The notes: generated by a model from the sequence alone, not told the origin. A DNA stretch of 60,078 nt from an uncultured Thomasclavelia sp. (GCA_910588165.1 CAJUOR010000003.1:1-60078); one strand, 5' to 3'; shown: positions 43,717 to 53,280, counted from the first letter of the stretch. Numbers and translations: made by a program.

Positions 43717-44753
43717 CTAATCACCCCTAACCCCAAGATCATTAAGGCAAATATCACCAAACTGAAAATAGTTGTATACAAACCTAACCCGCGCATATAC
43801 TTAGCCTTATCGTAAGGTAAATCCCCCACAAATTTACCGGTCTGCCCATTCATCGCAAAACTGAACTTCTGATTTTGCCAAGTTGTATTCAATAGCCAAA
43901 CAGGATATAAAACATAGTAAGCTGTTTTCACTTGATGCGAAACATCACAGTTCTCTAAAGTCACGGAATCATAGCCACGCACCGTGCGATCAAAAGCTTG
44001 ACGGACACTTGTCAAAATACGATTTTCCATGCTTTCTTCACATTCTGTTTGGGATATATCATATCGATCAGCTAAATAGCCTGCTAGATAAGCAGTTTCA
44101 AAACTCACTGCTTGATTTACATCAAAAGGCTCAAGTGAATCCATCAGAGATTTATTAACCTTACTTGAAGCATCTACAGGTACTTTTTCAAAACTTAGAT
44201 TGCCCTCTTTCAAAACTTCATAACGACTTGTTTCTATCACAGTATAATCTCTTTGCGTATAAACACGATTTCTTGTAGTAATGAAGCGAGCCTTAGCCTC
44301 TACATCGGTATCAAATAACCAAAAAGGGACATAAACTCCTTTAATCTCATCAATTTGGTGATCGTCTTTAAATAAATCCGGCAGTAGTTTCTTATTTTCT
44401 AAATGGCGTTTTAATCCTTCTTTCGCATCTTTTTTATCTAACTTAAAAGGAATGACATAATCAGGTTTAAAATCATTGGCAAACTTATCAGTCAAAACAA
44501 CCGCATTGCCACAAAACGGACAACCGGTAGCCCCGGTTGTTTTGTCGGCAATAATCTCACCGCCACAGCTTTGACATTGATAAATAACGAAAACTTGTTC
44601 ATCTTTTGACGCTGTTTGAGGTTCAGAAGCTTCCTCAAAGACCTCTACATCAAATACTGAATCACAGTATTGACATTTCATCTTTTGACTGTCGCTATCA
44701 AAAACCACCACACCGCCACAATTGGGACATATATAAGCTTTAACTTCACTCAT
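43713..44753 (-). CDS. Zinc-ribbon membrane protein (YdjG-like)
   Basis: About 346 residues from ATG 44753, preceded by GGGAGGG. Two zinc ribbons (CPNCGG ... CQYCD and CQSCGG ... CPFCG) are followed by a beta-rich region with YVPFWLFDT and YYVLYPVWLLNT, and a C-terminal membrane helix. This is the YdjG-type family; in Bacillus it helps hold the SPFH protein YdjI at the membrane. Confidence 0.82.
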   Translation of the reverse strand: MSEVKAYICPNCGGVVVFDSDSQKMKCQYCDSVFDVEVFEEASEPQTASKDEQVFVIYQCQSCGGEIIADKTTGATGCPFCGNAVVLTDKFANDFKPDYVIPFKLDKKDAKEGLKRHLENKKLLPDLFKDDHQIDEIKGVYVPFWLFDTDVEAKARFITTRNRVYTQRDYTVIETSRYEVLKEGNLSFEKVPVDASSKVNKSLMDSLEPFDVNQAVSFETAYLAGYLADRYDISQTECEESMENRILTSVRQAFDRTVRGYDSVTLENCDVSHQVKTAYYVLYPVWLLNTTWQNQKFSFAMNGQTGKFVGDLPYDKAKYMRGLGLYTTIFSLVIFALMILGLGVIR

Positions 44754-44795
44754 CGCTTCTTCCCTCCCTTTTTTAGTCAAAGATATATTTTTTTA

Positions 44796-46061
44796 CTACT
44801 TATCGTTATCATCAAAAGGATCGCCACATTGTGGACAGAATTTAGGCAAATTAGTCATATCTTCTACTTGCCAGCCACATTTATCACAACGATAAGCTTT
44901 TGGTTTTGGCTTACCGCACTCACTACAGAAATTGCCTTGATTCTTCGCTCCACACTCACATTGCCATAAAGTCTGAGGTTTAGGTTTACCGCAAGATGTG
45001 CAAAATTTACCTGTATTAACTGTATTGCAAGCACAAGTCCAAGTGGCAGTATCTGATGAACTGCCAGGTGCTTGTTTAGCTGCCATATCATATAAAGCTT
45101 GCGCATTGACACCACCGGTCTGATTAACCATGTTCATTCCCATAAACCCGGTCATCGCCCCACCGCTATTACTTGCAGCTGCTTTCAAGGCATCAGCTTG
45201 AGCTTCCAATAAAGTTGCAGCTGCCATACCCGGATCTTTCATCATCGCTAAACGTTGAGCTTGCTTAATAATCTCTTCGTCTTCATCAGGCAAAGTGACA
45301 GAATTGATAGCTACTGAAACTAGAGCCATTCCGCGTAAGCCTTGCCATTTAGCACTCAATACTTCATTTAAAAATTGACACAATTCCTCAACACGACTCG
45401 GAATTTCATTAGGGCGAATCTGTAAAGTTGAAATTTTAGCAAACGCCGGTTGTAAAGCACTCATGATTTCTGTTTTCATTTGCCCTTCTAATTGATCTTT
45501 TGTATAAACATCCGCCACATTTCCGCAAACATTGATATAAAATAACACCGGATTGACAATCTTAAATGAGTAGACGCCATGACAACGAATAGAAACATCA
45601 ATATCTAAATGGATATTCTTATCCACAACTCTAAAAGGAATTGGATTTGCCGTTCCGAATTTATTACCCGGCAACTCTTTGGTATTGATATAATAAACTC
45701 TTTGATCTTTTCCGGCACTTCCGCCAAAAGTAAAACGCTCTTTCATCGTTTCTAAGACATTTTTTAAGCCCTCTTTAAAACTGCCTCCAAAAAAACTAGG
45801 TTCACTTTGACTGTCGTAGATAAATTCGCCGGCTTCGGCACATACATCGACAATTCTTCCTTGTTCGACAATCAACATACACTGCCCATTAGCCACCGCT
45901 ACAACTGAGCCATCTGTAATGATATTGTCATTGCCCTTCCCTTTGTTTCTGGCTTTCGCAACCAAAACATCGTCCCTTAAAGCATCACAATAAAAGTAGT
46001 CCTTCCATTGATCCTTGAGTGTGCCTGTAACACTCTTAACACCTGCACTAATCAATCCCAT
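44796..46061 (-). CDS. SPFH-domain protein with C-terminal zinc ribbons (YdjI-like)
   Basis: 421 residues. An SPFH (band 7/virion-core-like) domain covers about 30-290 (FKIVNPVLFYINVCGN ... LPDEDEEIIKQAQRLAMM). A Gly/Ala region and three C-terminal zinc ribbons (CACN/CTSC, CECG/CSEC, CDKC/CPQC) follow. It has no membrane helix and is probably recruited by the YdjG-like partner. In Bacillus this module belongs to the envelope stress response; PspA is absent here. Confidence 0.88.
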   Translation of the reverse strand: MGLISAGVKSVTGTLKDQWKDYFYCDALRDDVLVAKARNKGKGNDNIITDGSVVAVANGQCMLIVEQGRIVDVCAEAGEFIYDSQSEPSFFGGSFKEGLKNVLETMKERFTFGGSAGKDQRVYYINTKELPGNKFGTANPIPFRVVDKNIHLDIDVSIRCHGVYSFKIVNPVLFYINVCGNVADVYTKDQLEGQMKTEIMSALQPAFAKISTLQIRPNEIPSRVEELCQFLNEVLSAKWQGLRGMALVSVAINSVTLPDEDEEIIKQAQRLAMMKDPGMAAATLLEAQADALKAAASNSGGAMTGFMGMNMVNQTGGVNAQALYDMAAKQAPGSSSDTATWTCACNTVNTGKFCTSCGKPKPQTLWQCECGAKNQGNFCSECGKPKPKAYRCDKCGWQVEDMTNLPKFCPQCGDPFDDNDK

Positions 46062-46063
46062 TT

Positions 46064-47101
46064 TTAATTTCCTCCATTTCTACAGCGTTCTTTATAAGCT
46101 TTTTTATTTTCTTTAGTATAACCGACTAAAGCTGTCGGGCAACGCCTAGCTATTTCGACTAACAATTCTTCCATATGTTGTTCATATTTACGCCCGGCAT
46201 TACCGATTCTACGAATTTTTTTACGATTATCACCAACGGCAATACTAACCGTCGTTGTGACCCCATATTTTTTAAGGCGGTAGAGATATAACCAATATAT
46301 TTCTTCATAACGATAAAGGCATAAGTAGTAACGCATATTGATGACATAATGCTCTGTTAAATAAATACCCGTACCTTCTAGGTGTAAAGCCTGCCCATTT
46401 TCAATTTTGCCTTCGATTCTTTCTAATGTTTCTTGATCGATACGTTTTAAAGTTCGTCTAGTCATCCATGCAAAACAGCCAAGCATGAGTCCGAAAATCC
46501 AAGCACACATCATAGCTACAAATCCAATCACAAGGGGAACTTCTGAAATTTGGTTCGGCGTCCGCTTAACATTTAATAAAACAGTCCCACATAAACTATC
46601 AAAATCCTCATCGGTAACCGTATTTTCTCCATACCACTCATTCAACTGTTCAATAGCAATCTGTCTTAATTCAGGTGATATGTTTTCACTTGTACCGTAA
46701 ATACGAACCGGCAAAGGCTGGGTTGTTGTATCTTCAAAACTATAATCATATATATCAGCAAGCTTATCATAAAGAGTTAAGCTATCAAGATTGGCAATAT
46801 ACATATATGACCCTTCCCAAACAAAATAATAACGATCCACAACATCATCATTTTCTTCGTAGAACGCAAAACAGTCGGACATGAAATCTACATCTAAATA
46901 GGACCATTCTCCTTTTTCATTATCAATAACCACATCTTCAAATGCCTTTGCTTTTGGGTTTGCACGATTTTCTAAAACGAATATCATCACACCACTTGTC
47001 AATGCCACAACCAATGAAATAATAGCACTCCATCTAATCACACGGTTTTGTTTTCTCAATATTTTTTTCAAAGTAGGATACTTTCTTCCCACACCGCTCA
47101 C
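46064..47101 (-). CDS. Unknown membrane protein heading the YdjGHI-like operon
   Basis: 345 residues, start GTG at 47101 or 47092. Two membrane helices (about 23-43 and 190-215) enclose an extracellular domain; the C-terminal cytoplasmic part (YRYEEIYWLYLYRLKKYG ... VALGDNRKK-like) resembles a PH-like fold. No family is assigned. It is two bases from the SPFH gene and so belongs to the envelope module, in the place where pspA lies in Bacillus. Confidence 0.6.
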   Translation of the reverse strand: MSGVGRKYPTLKKILRKQNRVIRWSAIISLVVALTSGVMIFVLENRANPKAKAFEDVVIDNEKGEWSYLDVDFMSDCFAFYEENDDVVDRYYFVWEGSYMYIANLDSLTLYDKLADIYDYSFEDTTTQPLPVRIYGTSENISPELRQIAIEQLNEWYGENTVTDEDFDSLCGTVLLNVKRTPNQISEVPLVIGFVAMMCAWIFGLMLGCFAWMTRRTLKRIDQETLERIEGKIENGQALHLEGTGIYLTEHYVINMRYYLCLYRYEEIYWLYLYRLKKYGVTTTVSIAVGDNRKKIRRIGNAGRKYEQHMEELLVEIARRCPTALVGYTKENKKAYKERCRNGGN

Positions 47102-47170
47102 CCCTTCTATCTATATACTATCATCATTATAGCACACTCTTTTTATTTAGGCTTGTATTTTATGCAATAT

Positions 47171-47196
47171 AAAAAGCCGAGTTGATCCCTCGGCTT
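47171..47196 (-). terminator. Terminator of the aldo/keto reductase operon
   Basis: AAGCCGAG/CTCGGCTT stem (47174-47181, 47189-47196) followed by a T run on the minus strand. Confidence 0.85.
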
Positions 47197-47440
47197 AAAA
47201 TTCAAATATATCGTTTTGATGGTCTTTTGTATAAGGCATTGTTTCTTTCAAGAAATCATAGGCTTCCTTGAAATCTTCTTCGTCTAAAGGATCGATAATT
47301 TCAAAATGAGCAAGTTTCAAGACATCGTAAATTGAACACCATACACCATCTAAAAGCTCATTTTTCATTTCATTGAGATCGTATTGCCCACTGATTTCAT
47401 ATGCATATAAGCTTCTTCCCTTCTCTAATAAAGGTTTCAT
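47195..47440 (-). CDS. Small hypothetical protein
   Basis: 81 residues, acidic, soluble, not recognised (KNELLDGVWCSIYDVLKLAHFE). Its ATG overlaps the stop of the aldo/keto reductase gene (TAATG), so it is translationally coupled to it. Confidence 0.6.
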   Translation of the reverse strand: MKPLLEKGRSLYAYEISGQYDLNEMKNELLDGVWCSIYDVLKLAHFEIIDPLDEEDFKEAYDFLKETMPYTKDHQNDIFEF

Positions 47441-48558
47441 TATTCACCTAAATCCTTTGCAACACGAGCTAAATCTTCACGAATCGGTAAGGCTTGCGGA
47501 CATACCTTTTCACATTTACCGCATTTTTTACATAAAGCTGCTTGAGCCTCGCTTAATGTGGCATAGTCATTTTTAGCTTTTACTGTATCGCCATACATCG
47601 CTTCTCTATTCCAAATAGCAAAATTTTGAGGTATATTGATTCCAAATGGGCAAGGCATACAATATGCACAACCGGTACAACCGTTTTTCATACGAGCATT
47701 GATAGCTTCTCTAACTTTTGCGACAGTAGCCATTTCTTGTTCGTTTAAATTCACATCTTCACGATTAAATGTCTTTAAGTTATCTTCTAACTGTTCAAAA
47801 GTAGACATACCACTTAAAATAACTTTACAATTAGAATGACTAGCTACCCAACGTAAAGCCCAGCTTGCTGTGCTGGCATTTTCATCTTGAGATTTAAAAA
47901 TAGCATCAATATCCTTTGGTAAAGTAGCTAAAGACCCACCTTTGATAGGCTCCATAATCACTAAAGGTACACCTAATTTTTCAGCTAAGGCATAACCTTT
48001 GTCACCTGCCTGAATATCAATATCCATATAATTGTACTGAATTTGGCAGAAATCCCAAGGACGATAAGTAATAATTTTTTCAAATGTCGCATATTCGTCA
48101 TGGAATGAGAAACCGATGTTTTTAATCTTACCGGCTTTTTTCATTTCATCTACAAAAGGCAAAATATCTAAATCTAAAACTGTTTGCCACTTCTTCGCAT
48201 CTAAGGCGTGCAATAAATAAAAGTCAACATAGTCAACACCTAATCTTTCTAATTGGGCATTGAAAATACGAGTGACATCTTCTTTTGTCTTTAATTCCCA
48301 AATAGGTAACTTTGTTGCAAGATAGAAAGCATCACGAGGATATTTCTTTAAAACTTTCCCCACAAAAGGTTCACTTTCGCCATTATGATATGGGTAAGCT
48401 GTATCAATATAAGTCACCCCTTGGCTGATAGCATAATCAATCATTCTTTCTGCTTCAGCTTCATCAATTGTTCCATCTTCTTTCTTTGGCATACGCATAC
48501 AACCAAAGCCAAGAACAGATGGAGCGATATTTAATTTTTCAAATTTACGATATTCCAC
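47440..48558 (-). CDS. Aldo/keto reductase with C-terminal 4Fe-4S domain
   Basis: About 372 residues. An AKR barrel (LGFGCMRMPKK, YIDTAYPYHNGESE with the catalytic Tyr, YLATKLPIW, YYLLHALDAKKW-like) is followed by a ferredoxin-like domain with two clusters (CTGCAYCMPCPFGI and CKKCGKCEKVCP). GTG 48558 is favoured as start by the spacing from GGAGG; GTG 48567 is possible. Such enzymes are common in anaerobes; substrate unknown. Confidence 0.9.
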   Translation of the reverse strand: MEYRKFEKLNIAPSVLGFGCMRMPKKEDGTIDEAEAERMIDYAISQGVTYIDTAYPYHNGESEPFVGKVLKKYPRDAFYLATKLPIWELKTKEDVTRIFNAQLERLGVDYVDFYLLHALDAKKWQTVLDLDILPFVDEMKKAGKIKNIGFSFHDEYATFEKIITYRPWDFCQIQYNYMDIDIQAGDKGYALAEKLGVPLVIMEPIKGGSLATLPKDIDAIFKSQDENASTASWALRWVASHSNCKVILSGMSTFEQLEDNLKTFNREDVNLNEQEMATVAKVREAINARMKNGCTGCAYCMPCPFGINIPQNFAIWNREAMYGDTVKAKNDYATLSEAQAALCKKCGKCEKVCPQALPIREDLARVAKDLGE

Positions 48559-48631
48559 AAATACCACCTCCGCATAACATTATAACATTTAACCTAACTT
48601 CAGGTGCAAGTGTTTTCTAAAACAAATGCCA

Positions 48632-49039
48632 TTATTTTTTAAAATGAGCAAAAGCTACATCTCTTTTAATTCGCAAAACGCTTTCTTCACCTGGGAAATG
48701 ACATGGATTATGTGGATTTTTCTTAAAGATTTCCAAAATATCCACGGCATCTTGATAAACTTCTTCAATCGCCATCGTCCCGTAAAGGCGAGGCGGGATA
48801 AGATAGATAGGAATTTGGTCTTTCACATACTCCTCATTATATCTTTTAATTTGATATTTCTGATGAGGACAGACCATCATCAAATCATAATCTCCCAACT
48901 CCCTAGCGGCCATACTAAATGGTGCAAAATCAATACTAATTTTATCCTCCATGTGTTTTTCAATGATTTCTTTTTTAGCTTTTTCTGCCATCGCACTGCT
49001 AGAAAAACCACCGGCACAGCAAATCAACATACGAATCAT
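48632..49039 (-). CDS. Orphan PTS IIB component (lactose/cellobiose family)
   Basis: 135 residues. The phosphocysteine loop LICCAGGFSSSAMA near the N-terminus and VCPHQKYQIK fit EIIB of the lactose/cellobiose class. The C-terminus is about 30 residues longer than usual. No IIA, IIC or sugar hydrolase is next to it, so its partner is elsewhere or it has a regulatory role. Confidence 0.85.
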   Translation of the reverse strand: MIRMLICCAGGFSSSAMAEKAKKEIIEKHMEDKISIDFAPFSMAARELGDYDLMMVCPHQKYQIKRYNEEYVKDQIPIYLIPPRLYGTMAIEEVYQDAVDILEIFKKNPHNPCHFPGEESVLRIKRDVAFAHFKK

Positions 49040-49120
49040 CGGTTAATCCCCTCTCTTTTCTGTGATTTCATTATTATTATAGCGCATTTGTTAACCGCTT
49101 TCAATCATTATCATTAAAGA

Positions 49121-49142
49121 AAAAAGGAACACACGGTTCCTT
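49121..49142 (-). terminator. Terminator of the 49151 gene
   Basis: AAGGAAC/GTTCCTT stem (49124-49130, 49136-49142) followed by T6 on the minus strand. Confidence 0.8.
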
Positions 49143-49150
49143 ATCAACTT

Positions 49151-49555
49151 CTATTCTTCTGTGACGTCTTTACGGTTATTGAAATATGAACCTAAGCGTA
49201 CTTTAGCCAATACTTTAATATCATGGCGAATTTCTTTTTCTCTACTAGCTGTCAATGGGCTCACAGAGGTTTCTTGAACTTCACTTAATAATTCAGGAAA
49301 GAATGAATCTAAAAGCACGCCTTCTTCAATCCATGAGATAATTCCCATTTGAATTGTAATACTGTCTTGTAAACCGTCACGAATGACAAAAGCTACACCA
49401 CGATGGGCATTTTTATTTTTACGTATTTCACAAACCCAGCCCTCTTGACCCTCAGCCTTTACAAAATCGAGATTCATCACTTGTGCATAGTAAAACAAAT
49501 CTCTTTTTAACCGCTCAATCTCTTTTTCACTTTTTCTAAAATAATACCTTTTCAT
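49151..49555 (-). CDS. Hypothetical protein, 134 residues
   Basis: Not recognised. Soluble, with a basic N-terminal helix (KRYYFRKSEKEIERLKRDL) and a central beta region (GVAFVIRDGLQDSITIQMGII). GGAGGG precedes the start, and a terminator follows. No neighbour suggests a role. Confidence 0.6.
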   Translation of the reverse strand: MKRYYFRKSEKEIERLKRDLFYYAQVMNLDFVKAEGQEGWVCEIRKNKNAHRGVAFVIRDGLQDSITIQMGIISWIEEGVLLDSFFPELLSEVQETSVSPLTASREKEIRHDIKVLAKVRLGSYFNNRKDVTEE

Positions 49556-49935
49556 ACTTTTGCCCTCCTAATATAAATATAGCATAATTTGTGCTTCCTG
49601 CAAAGCTTATTTCACCCCATACAATGAATGAATAACTATCCGAAATTTCTCACTTCTTACACTCTGATTTTTCATAGGCTTAACTTAAAAATTAAGCTTT
49701 CCCTTTAGTAATAAGAAGCTAAATATTTCTTATAAGCAACCACTTCTTTCAAATAAAGCCTAAAAACACTGAAACAACCCTCTGTTTAGCTTTTCAGTTT
49801 TCATCATTGCTTAAAATTCCCCTCCTTTTTCCGATATTATACACTAAGTTGATAGATATATCTATATTTTTTACAAGTTTTTTTCTTTTTTCATATAAAA
49901 AATATATCATATTAAGCATATTAACAAAAAAATAA
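49556..49935. other. Long intergenic region with inverted repeats and a possible minus-strand RNA
   Basis: No full gene is visible. A minus-strand TATAAT (49844-49849) precedes AAGGAGGGG and a 14-codon ORF near 49800. Inverted repeats are ATAGATATATCTAT (49852-49865), an ACTGAAA/TTTCAGT pair near 49778-49800 and GCTTAA/TTAAGC near 49680. A short untranslated RNA is possible. Confidence 0.3.
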
Positions 49936-49963
49936 TTGCAATATTGTTTAAAATGGTTATAAT
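49936..49963 (+). promoter_or_regulatory. Promoter of the M28 peptidase gene
   Basis: TTGCAA (49936-49941) and TATAAT (49958-49963) are 16 bases apart. Confidence 0.7.
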
Positions 49964-50002
49964 AAAAAATGCATACTAAAGATTGAAGGGGGTAATCAGA
50001 AA

Positions 50003-51262
50003 ATGGGTATATGCGGGAAAAGAGAATTTGATTTATTGAATAAAATTGGTTTTATTCGAACAAGCGGAAGTCAAGAAGAATTAAAAGCTGCAAATATTTT
50101 AGCCGATGAAATTAAAGACATGGGTCTTGAAGCGACCATTGATCCTTTTAAAGTTGATGATGCTATTATCTCAAAAGCTAAATTTGAAGTGTTAGAACCT
50201 TACTATCAGGAATATGAAGCAACTGCTTATAAATGTTGCGGCAATGCCAATTTAGAAGGTGAATTGGTCTATGTTGACGACGGCACTAGCAAAGTCGATA
50301 TGGCGAAAATGAACGGCAAAATCGTCTTAGTCAATGGCTATTTAAGATTAGATGCCTATAAACGTATGGTCGAAAACGGAGCTATCGGCTTTATCACATT
50401 CCAAGGCTCTTTATTAGATAAAAAAGATGAAGCAGACTTAGATACACGAAAATTAAGAAAAAATTTACGTGCGTGCGGTTTAATTCCGGGCATGAATTTA
50501 CGTGTTGCAGCTGCTTGGGACATCGTGCTTAGAAAAGCATCAAAGGTACGTTTAACAATCGAACAAGAAGATGTTGAAGTAACTAGTCATAATGTTTACA
50601 CAACGATTGAAGGTACAGAAAAACCTGAAGAGATGATTGTCTTTGGGGCACACTACGACTCAGTGCCTTTTAGTACCGGTGTTTATGATAATGGTGCCGG
50701 TTCAGTAATTATCATGGATATTCTAAGAGAATTTAAGGCTAACCCACCTAAACGTACGGTCAAATTCTGTTGGTTTGGTAGCGAAGAAGTTGGTTTAGAG
50801 GGAAGTAAGCACTTTGTTAAAACATACGAAGATGAAGTTAAGAAAACAATTTTAATGATTAACGTCGATGTTGCCGGAGCGCCTCTTGGTCGTGATGTCG
50901 CAATGTGTACATCTGAAAACTGTTTAGTCGATTACATCAACTATATTGCCTGCGACAACAATTTCTCTATTAACGTTAAACAAGATATCTACTCTAGCGA
51001 TTCTACACCATTTGCCGACAAGGGTATTCCGGCTGTAAGCTTCTGCCGTTTCGGAACTCAAGGGGCAGCATTTATCCACTGCCGTCATGATGTGATTCAA
51101 TATCTGTCAGCTGACGCCTTAGGTGCTACTGCAAACTTCGTTAACACCTTTGCCCAAAGCATTGTGAATACACAAGTTTTCCCTGTTCCTAGAACGATGC
51201 CTAGTAATATGGTTGAAAAGGTCGACCAATATTTAGCTAAGAAAAAAGAAGATAAAAAGTAA
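50003..51262 (+). CDS. M28-family aminopeptidase
   Basis: 419 residues. Zinc ligands of M28 are present: GAHYDSVPFSTGVYDNGAGS, catalytic Glu in FGSEEVGLEGS, and Asp in NVDVAGAP. An inserted PA-like domain covers about 75-150 (MNGKIVLVNG ... ENGAIGFITFQG). No signal peptide, so the enzyme is probably cytoplasmic. GAAGGGGG precedes the start. Monocistronic. Confidence 0.9.
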   Translation: MGICGKREFDLLNKIGFIRTSGSQEELKAANILADEIKDMGLEATIDPFKVDDAIISKAKFEVLEPYYQEYEATAYKCCGNANLEGELVYVDDGTSKVDMAKMNGKIVLVNGYLRLDAYKRMVENGAIGFITFQGSLLDKKDEADLDTRKLRKNLRACGLIPGMNLRVAAAWDIVLRKASKVRLTIEQEDVEVTSHNVYTTIEGTEKPEEMIVFGAHYDSVPFSTGVYDNGAGSVIIMDILREFKANPPKRTVKFCWFGSEEVGLEGSKHFVKTYEDEVKKTILMINVDVAGAPLGRDVAMCTSENCLVDYINYIACDNNFSINVKQDIYSSDSTPFADKGIPAVSFCRFGTQGAAFIHCRHDVIQYLSADALGATANFVNTFAQSIVNTQVFPVPRTMPSNMVEKVDQYLAKKKEDKK

Positions 51263-51309
51263 GCCGCTTAGCAAAAATAACTTTTTAAACTAAATAAACA
51301 GTCCTATCA

Positions 51310-51357
51310 AAAGCAAGCTTTTCATCTAAGCCGTTGATGAAATCAGCTTGCTTTTTT
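51310..51357 (+). terminator. Terminator of the M28 peptidase gene
   Basis: AAGCAAGCT (51311-51319) pairs with AGCTTGCTT (51345-51353), with an inner TCATC/GATGA stem, followed by T6. Confidence 0.85.
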
Positions 51358-51426
51358 ACTCTGTACTCTAATTGACATATCAATGAAAGGTTGTAACGAC
51401 AAGTTTCAATGATAACGTCTTATTAC

Positions 51427-51687
51427 TTAAGCGTCTAATCTTTCAAGCATTTTTAAATATTTTCCTTGCTCATGCTTGGGTATCTTTAACCCGTCCATCA
51501 CCACGTCTATGTCTAATTTAAAGCTTTTCATAAAATTGTAAATATCCTGTACCAATCTTTCTTCTGCTCCTTTTGTTTTACCAATTTTTTCTCCCACTGC
51601 CATTCCCTCAGCTTTACCTTCATGCCTTCCTTGGATAATCGCCTTATCCCATGTTTCTTTAACTAATCCTTCACCTAAACTACACAT
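51427..51687 (-). pseudogene. Remnant of an Rpn-type (PD-(D/E)XK transposase-like) nuclease, C-terminal tail
   Basis: The 86-residue frame has the charged tail of such proteins (KAIIQGRHEGKAEGMAVGEKIGKTKG, broken here by the ORF start). The catalytic N-terminal domain is absent; the DNA upstream is instead the GH1 pseudogene on the other strand. It is probably a leftover of a mobile or multicopy gene. A short expressed protein cannot be excluded because GAGG precedes the ATG. Confidence 0.5.
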
Positions 51688-51726
51688 CTTTTCTACCTCC
51701 TCTTTTATTTTCTATGCTCATCAAAA

Positions 51727-52336
51727 TTTCAAAATCGGGTGTTGTTAGTACTAAGCGGTATTTATCCGATGACTTGTCAACCCGATGATGTCTTTGGTGC
51801 TTATGATTTCAGAAGAAGAGCTTTACCTTTTTCTAATGTGATGATGCGTGGTTATTATCTTAATTACGCTAAGGACATATTCGCCGAATATGATTTTGAA
51901 TTAAAAACAGAGCCGGAAGATGAGGCTATTTTAAGGCAGTATCCTAGCGATTTTTTGTCTTCTCTTACTATCGCACAATAGCCTTTAATCATCAAGCAAA
52001 GGTGTCGACTGTTACAACCGGTGGACAGCAGGCTTCTAAAAATCCATATTTAGAAGCAACACCTTGGGGTTGACCGATTGACACTAAAGCTTTACGCGAC
52101 GTTTTAAATGAACTATACGACCGTTACCAAACGCCTTTATGGATTGCGGAAAATGGTATGGGAAACATTGATGTAGTTGAAAAGACGGTACAGTTGAAAT
52201 GAAAAAACGCTATGGTTTTATCTATGTTGATATGGACGATGAAGGGCATGGCTCATTGAAACGTTTTAAGAAAAAATCTTTTGATTGGTATAAAAAAGTT
52301 ATTGCAACTAACGGAGAAGATTTATCTATTGAATAA
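51727..52336 (+). pseudogene. Degraded 6-phospho-beta-glucosidase (GH1), C-terminal half
   Basis: Translations in successive frames match GH1: YPMTCQPDDVFG and GYYLNYAKDIFAEYDFELK (51760-51980), then after a frameshift SYYRT...TTGGQQASKNPYLEATPWG with TGG changed to TGA. LYDRYQTPLWIAENGMG, with the nucleophile Glu, follows. A deletion then joins directly to MKKRYGFIYVD and SFDWYKKVIATNGEDL. The N-terminal half is missing. The gene cannot make a functional enzyme. Confidence 0.85.
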
Positions 52337-52358
52337 ATTATCTGATGTCATTTAAGCC

Positions 52359-52395
52359 AAAAGCAGTTAATTCTACTTTGAACTAACTGCTTTTT
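52359..52395. terminator. Terminator after the GH1 pseudogene, shared with the YitT gene
   Basis: AAAAGCAGTTA (52359-52369) pairs with TAACTGCTTTT (52384-52394), with T on the plus side and T on the minus side. Confidence 0.75.
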
Positions 52396-52407
52396 CTATG
52401 ATACAAT

Positions 52408-53280
52408 TTAAAAATTATCTTGAGAATTATCTAAATCTAAATTAGGTAAAGTAAACCCTCGACCATGAACGCTATGCACTTCATGAGCAATCATAAAAGC
52501 TTCTTTATCTAAATCAAGCACTAATTCCTGCAAGCGAATACTTTCCGTCTTATCTACCACACACATAATTGCTTGACTGTTTTTCTTCATATATCCGGTT
52601 GTTATATTGACAAATGTACACCCTCTGTCAATTCGATTGGCAATCGCTTGGGCAATTTTATCATATTGTTCCGAGATAACCAAGACTTCCATCTTCTTTT
52701 GCCCCAAAATTGAAATTTGATTGATGACATAGCTTGAGATAAAAGCCGTTAACAAACCGTAAAGAATGCTTTCAAAAGAGAAGAAAAAAATTTGTCCTAA
52801 TAACACCAATGAATCCAATAAATTGATAGCAACTCCTAAGTTTACATGATAATACCGATGAAAGATTAACGGAGGAACATCTAATCCACCTGTACTAAAA
52901 CCCTGCCTAAACACTAAACCTAACCCTAAACCCGAAAAGACACCGGCATAAACACAAGACAACAAAAGATCATTTGTTACATTTTGAAATACCGTCATAT
53001 TTTCAAAAAAAGCTAGGAACATAGGAAACAAAAATGAGCTAAAAATCGTTCCTAGGGCAAAAGCCTTACCTAAACAAACATAGCCTAGCCACAACATCAC
53101 CATATTTAAAATAAACACACAAAGTGTATAGTCAATCCCTAATGCCTTTTCAATAATTAACCCTACACCAGTTGCCCCACCGACAATAATATTCGCCGGA
53201 ATAGCAAAAACAGCAAAACCGTATGCCAATAAAGCATTGCCTAAAACCATCACTAAGACTTTCATTATCTTGTTTCTCAT
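52408..53280 (-). CDS. YitT-family membrane protein (DUF161/DUF2179)
   Basis: About 290 residues. Five or six membrane helices (ANIIVGGATGVGLIIEKALG, FRQGFSTGGLDVPPLI) are followed by a cytoplasmic DUF2179 domain (about 215-285, IANRIDRGCTFVNITTGYMKK, VHSVHGRGF). ATG 53280 is preferred because AAAGGGGG lies upstream; the frame is open to 53313. Transport substrate unknown. Confidence 0.88.
   Translation of the reverse strand: MRNKIMKVLVMVLGNALLAYGFAVFAIPANIIVGGATGVGLIIEKALGIDYTLCVFILNMVMLWLGYVCLGKAFALGTIFSSFLFPMFLAFFENMTVFQNVTNDLLLSCVYAGVFSGLGLGLVFRQGFSTGGLDVPPLIFHRYYHVNLGVAINLLDSLVLLGQIFFFSFESILYGLLTAFISSYVINQISILGQKKMEVLVISEQYDKIAQAIANRIDRGCTFVNITTGYMKKNSQAIMCVVDKTESIRLQELVLDLDKEAFMIAHEVHSVHGRGFTLPNLDLDNSQDNF

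Noticed and set aside
51427..52336. Insertion sequence at the decay zone
   Set aside because: No terminal inverted repeats, target duplication or transposase catalytic domain could be seen.
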